Program-made: the position numbers and the translations under genes
DNA from: a virus
Direction: 5' to 3' (one strand)
IMG/VR virus record: IMGVR_UViG_3300021517_000013
Location: 1 to 37,086 of that record
DNA length: 37,086 bases
Notes under the pieces: model-generated
The model's input: only the letters and a program-made list of their open reading frames with translations
Told to the model about the DNA's origin: nothing
Database searches by the model: none
Part shown: piece after piece, positions 36,123-37,086 of the stretch
Layout: every line of letters begins with the position of its first letter
How positions within the stretch are numbered: position 1 is the stretch's first letter

Positions 36123-36662
36123 TTATTGCTCTACCAATACTTTGAGCGTGCCATAGTCTTCGAAGTAGCCACTATCCGCCTCTATAGCGTCTGGCATGAG
36201 TTGTTTTAGCTCCGACCATGGAATTGAAATGTCTTTTAAATGTGGGCTGTACTTGGTCAAATAGCGAAGCAACAGAACCGGTGAGATGACTACTAGCTTG
36301 CCGTCTGACTTAAGCATAGAGCGAGCCTTGTCCAGAAAAGCCTTGCGATCTTCAGCGAACGCTAGAACCAAGTTCACGAAGATGTAATCGTATTTGGCGT
36401 CAAGCTCCAAGTCCATGAAATCTCCGATGACATATAGACCATCAGGGTTATTCTCCACAGCCTCCCTAATAGCTACATCGCTTAGATCGATTCCAGCTAC
36501 CTCAAAGCCACGGGATTGCATTTGACGTGTCAGCTCACCCTTCCCGCATCCAATGTCCAAAACACTACCCGATGTCTTGTCTATGATCTTATCGAGCACT
36601 ATTTCACTCACTGGTGCAAACTTTCGCCCGTTGCGGTAGGCTTCATTCCAATTAGGAATCAT
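36123..36662 (-). CDS. Class I SAM-dependent methyltransferase
   Basis: 179 aa. Motif I SVLDIGCGKGELTRQMQ (about 33-49), acidic SAM-ribose loop FEVAGIDLSDVAIREAV, then the strand YDYIFVNLVLAFAEDRKAFL and the later SMLKSDGKLVVISPVLLLR. Size and layout match small Methyltransf_11/25-type enzymes. The substrate could be a small molecule, protein or lipid. AAAGGAG precedes the ATG. Composition is intermediate: 28 G/C in 60 sampled bases. It follows the GC-rich moron gene and may be part of the same acquired block. Confidence 0.85.
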   Translation of the reverse strand: MIPNWNEAYRNGRKFAPVSEIVLDKIIDKTSGSVLDIGCGKGELTRQMQSRGFEVAGIDLSDVAIREAVENNPDGLYVIGDFMDLELDAKYDYIFVNLVLAFAEDRKAFLDKARSMLKSDGKLVVISPVLLLRYLTKYSPHLKDISIPWSELKQLMPDAIEADSGYFEDYGTLKVLVEQ

Positions 36663-36694
36663 TTGTCGTCTCCTTTAGTAGTTGCTTGGAGGGA

Positions 36695-36712
36695 GGGGAG
36701 CCGAAGCTCCCC
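36695..36712 (-). terminator. UUCG tetraloop hairpin after the moron gene
   Basis: On the minus strand GGGGAGC-TTCG-GCTCCCC is a 7-bp GC stem with the very stable C(UUCG)G tetraloop. It lies 20 bases after the moron stop. No T-run follows, so it may be a processing or RNA-stability element as well as a weak terminator. Confidence 0.5.
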
Positions 36713-36732
36713 CCTCTCCTTGCTGGTAGCTC

Positions 36733-37086
36733 CTAACGGAGCTGGGTGCCGCAGCCAGGGCCTCCCTGGCATCCCCACCCACCGCTGCCGTTGCAGTCCG
36801 CCATGTTGGTGGCGTTTGCGAAGGCAAGGATGGGGTCGCACGGCGTCCTGGGATCGACCTGGGTACCGCAGTTGGGGCCGCCCTGACCGACGCACTGGCT
36901 GACAGCTTCGGCCTTGCGGCGTCCGCACTGAGCACAGGTGTTCTTGCAGCCAGGGCCAGGGTTGCTGCACTTGCCGTTGCCCATGACCGGCCCCCAGAGA
37001 TCGGGGTCGTAGGTGATCCCGTTGGCCTCCATGAAGGCGAGCGTGGCCGACAGCGGCATGTCGGAGGCACCCTCGTAGTCGGTCGG
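36733..37086 (-). CDS. GC-rich moron gene, C-terminal part (begins at left end)
   Basis: The rest of the 204-aa protein that starts at 291. After the His/Trp domain it runs LSATLAFMEANGITYDPDLW, then a Cys- and Gly-rich tail: CSNPGPGCKNTC, AQCGRR, QCVGQGGPNCGTQ, TPCDP, ADCNGSGGWGCQGGPGCGTQL. Ten or more cysteines in Gly/Pro loops suggest a metal-binding or disulfide-rich knot. Note that the last 30 bases repeat the first 30. The high GC continues through the tail. Function unknown. Confidence 0.78.
   Translation of the reverse strand, partial: PTDYEGASDMPLSATLAFMEANGITYDPDLWGPVMGNGKCSNPGPGCKNTCAQCGRRKAEAVSQCVGQGGPNCGTQVDPRTPCDPILAFANATNMADCNGSGGWGCQGGPGCGTQLR
37057..37086. repeat. Terminal direct repeat, right copy
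   Basis: Identical to bases 1-30. See the left copy for its interpretation as the closing overlap of a circular contig. Confidence 0.9.

Noticed and set aside
1-37086. CRISPR array, tRNA genes or integrase/att sites
   Set aside because: No regularly spaced repeats, cloverleaf sequences or recombinase motifs were found on reading both strands.

Overview
The window is an essentially complete tailed-phage genome of the long-tailed (siphovirus-like) type. It has a terminase, portal, HK97-fold capsid protein, head-tail connectors, tail tube protein, frameshifted tail chaperones, tape measure protein (TMP), Dit-like protein, tail hub, fibers and a lysis cassette. The first 30 and last 30 bases are identical and one reading frame continues across the join, so the contig closes into a circle. 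Almost every gene lies on the minus strand, so the map reads from high to low coordinates. The host cannot be named from sequence alone. Most of the genome has moderate GC, uses the standard code and has many AGGAGG-type ribosome sites. One gene at the join is far more GC-rich and looks actinobacterial.

Layout in transcription order. (1) 36.1-35.65 kb is a noncoding control region with two plus-strand promoters and a plus-strand terminator. (2) 35.65-31.6 kb is an early operon of small genes: a DUF1064 nuclease, a Rad52-like annealing protein candidate, a winged-helix regulator and small membrane proteins. No polymerase, primase, helicase or integrase is visible. (3) 31.6-25.99 kb is the packaging block: ParB-like protein, TerS, TerL, portal, and a minor head protein carrying an inserted ADP-ribosyltransferase-like domain. 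(4) 25.7-24.06 kb holds scaffold and major capsid protein. (5) 23.9-16.6 kb is an island of six glycosyltransferase-like genes, two methyltransferases and a tiny membrane protein. (6) 16.6-12.3 kb holds two small genes, an 850-aa fiber, two small structural-type genes and a Trp-rich periodic protein. (7) 12.3-2.7 kb is the connector and tail module. (8) 2.65-0.4 kb is the lysis module with membrane-anchored coiled coil, amidase endolysin, holin and small proteins. (9) 0.29 kb through the join to 36.1 kb holds a GC-rich moron and a methyltransferase.

Three things stand out. First, six genes, including portal, connector and fiber, have a -10-like hexamer exactly 6 bases before the ATG and no ribosome-binding site. 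This predicts leaderless mRNAs from extended -10 promoters (consensus TGCTAWNAT). Second, two tiny plus-strand RNAs (about 50 nt, promoter plus terminator hairpin) can pair with nearby leaders: one loop matches the ribosome site of the main early operon, and the other has a 13-base match to a hairpin loop. Third, the minor head protein contains an ADP-ribosyltransferase-like insert, a plausible effector delivered with the DNA.
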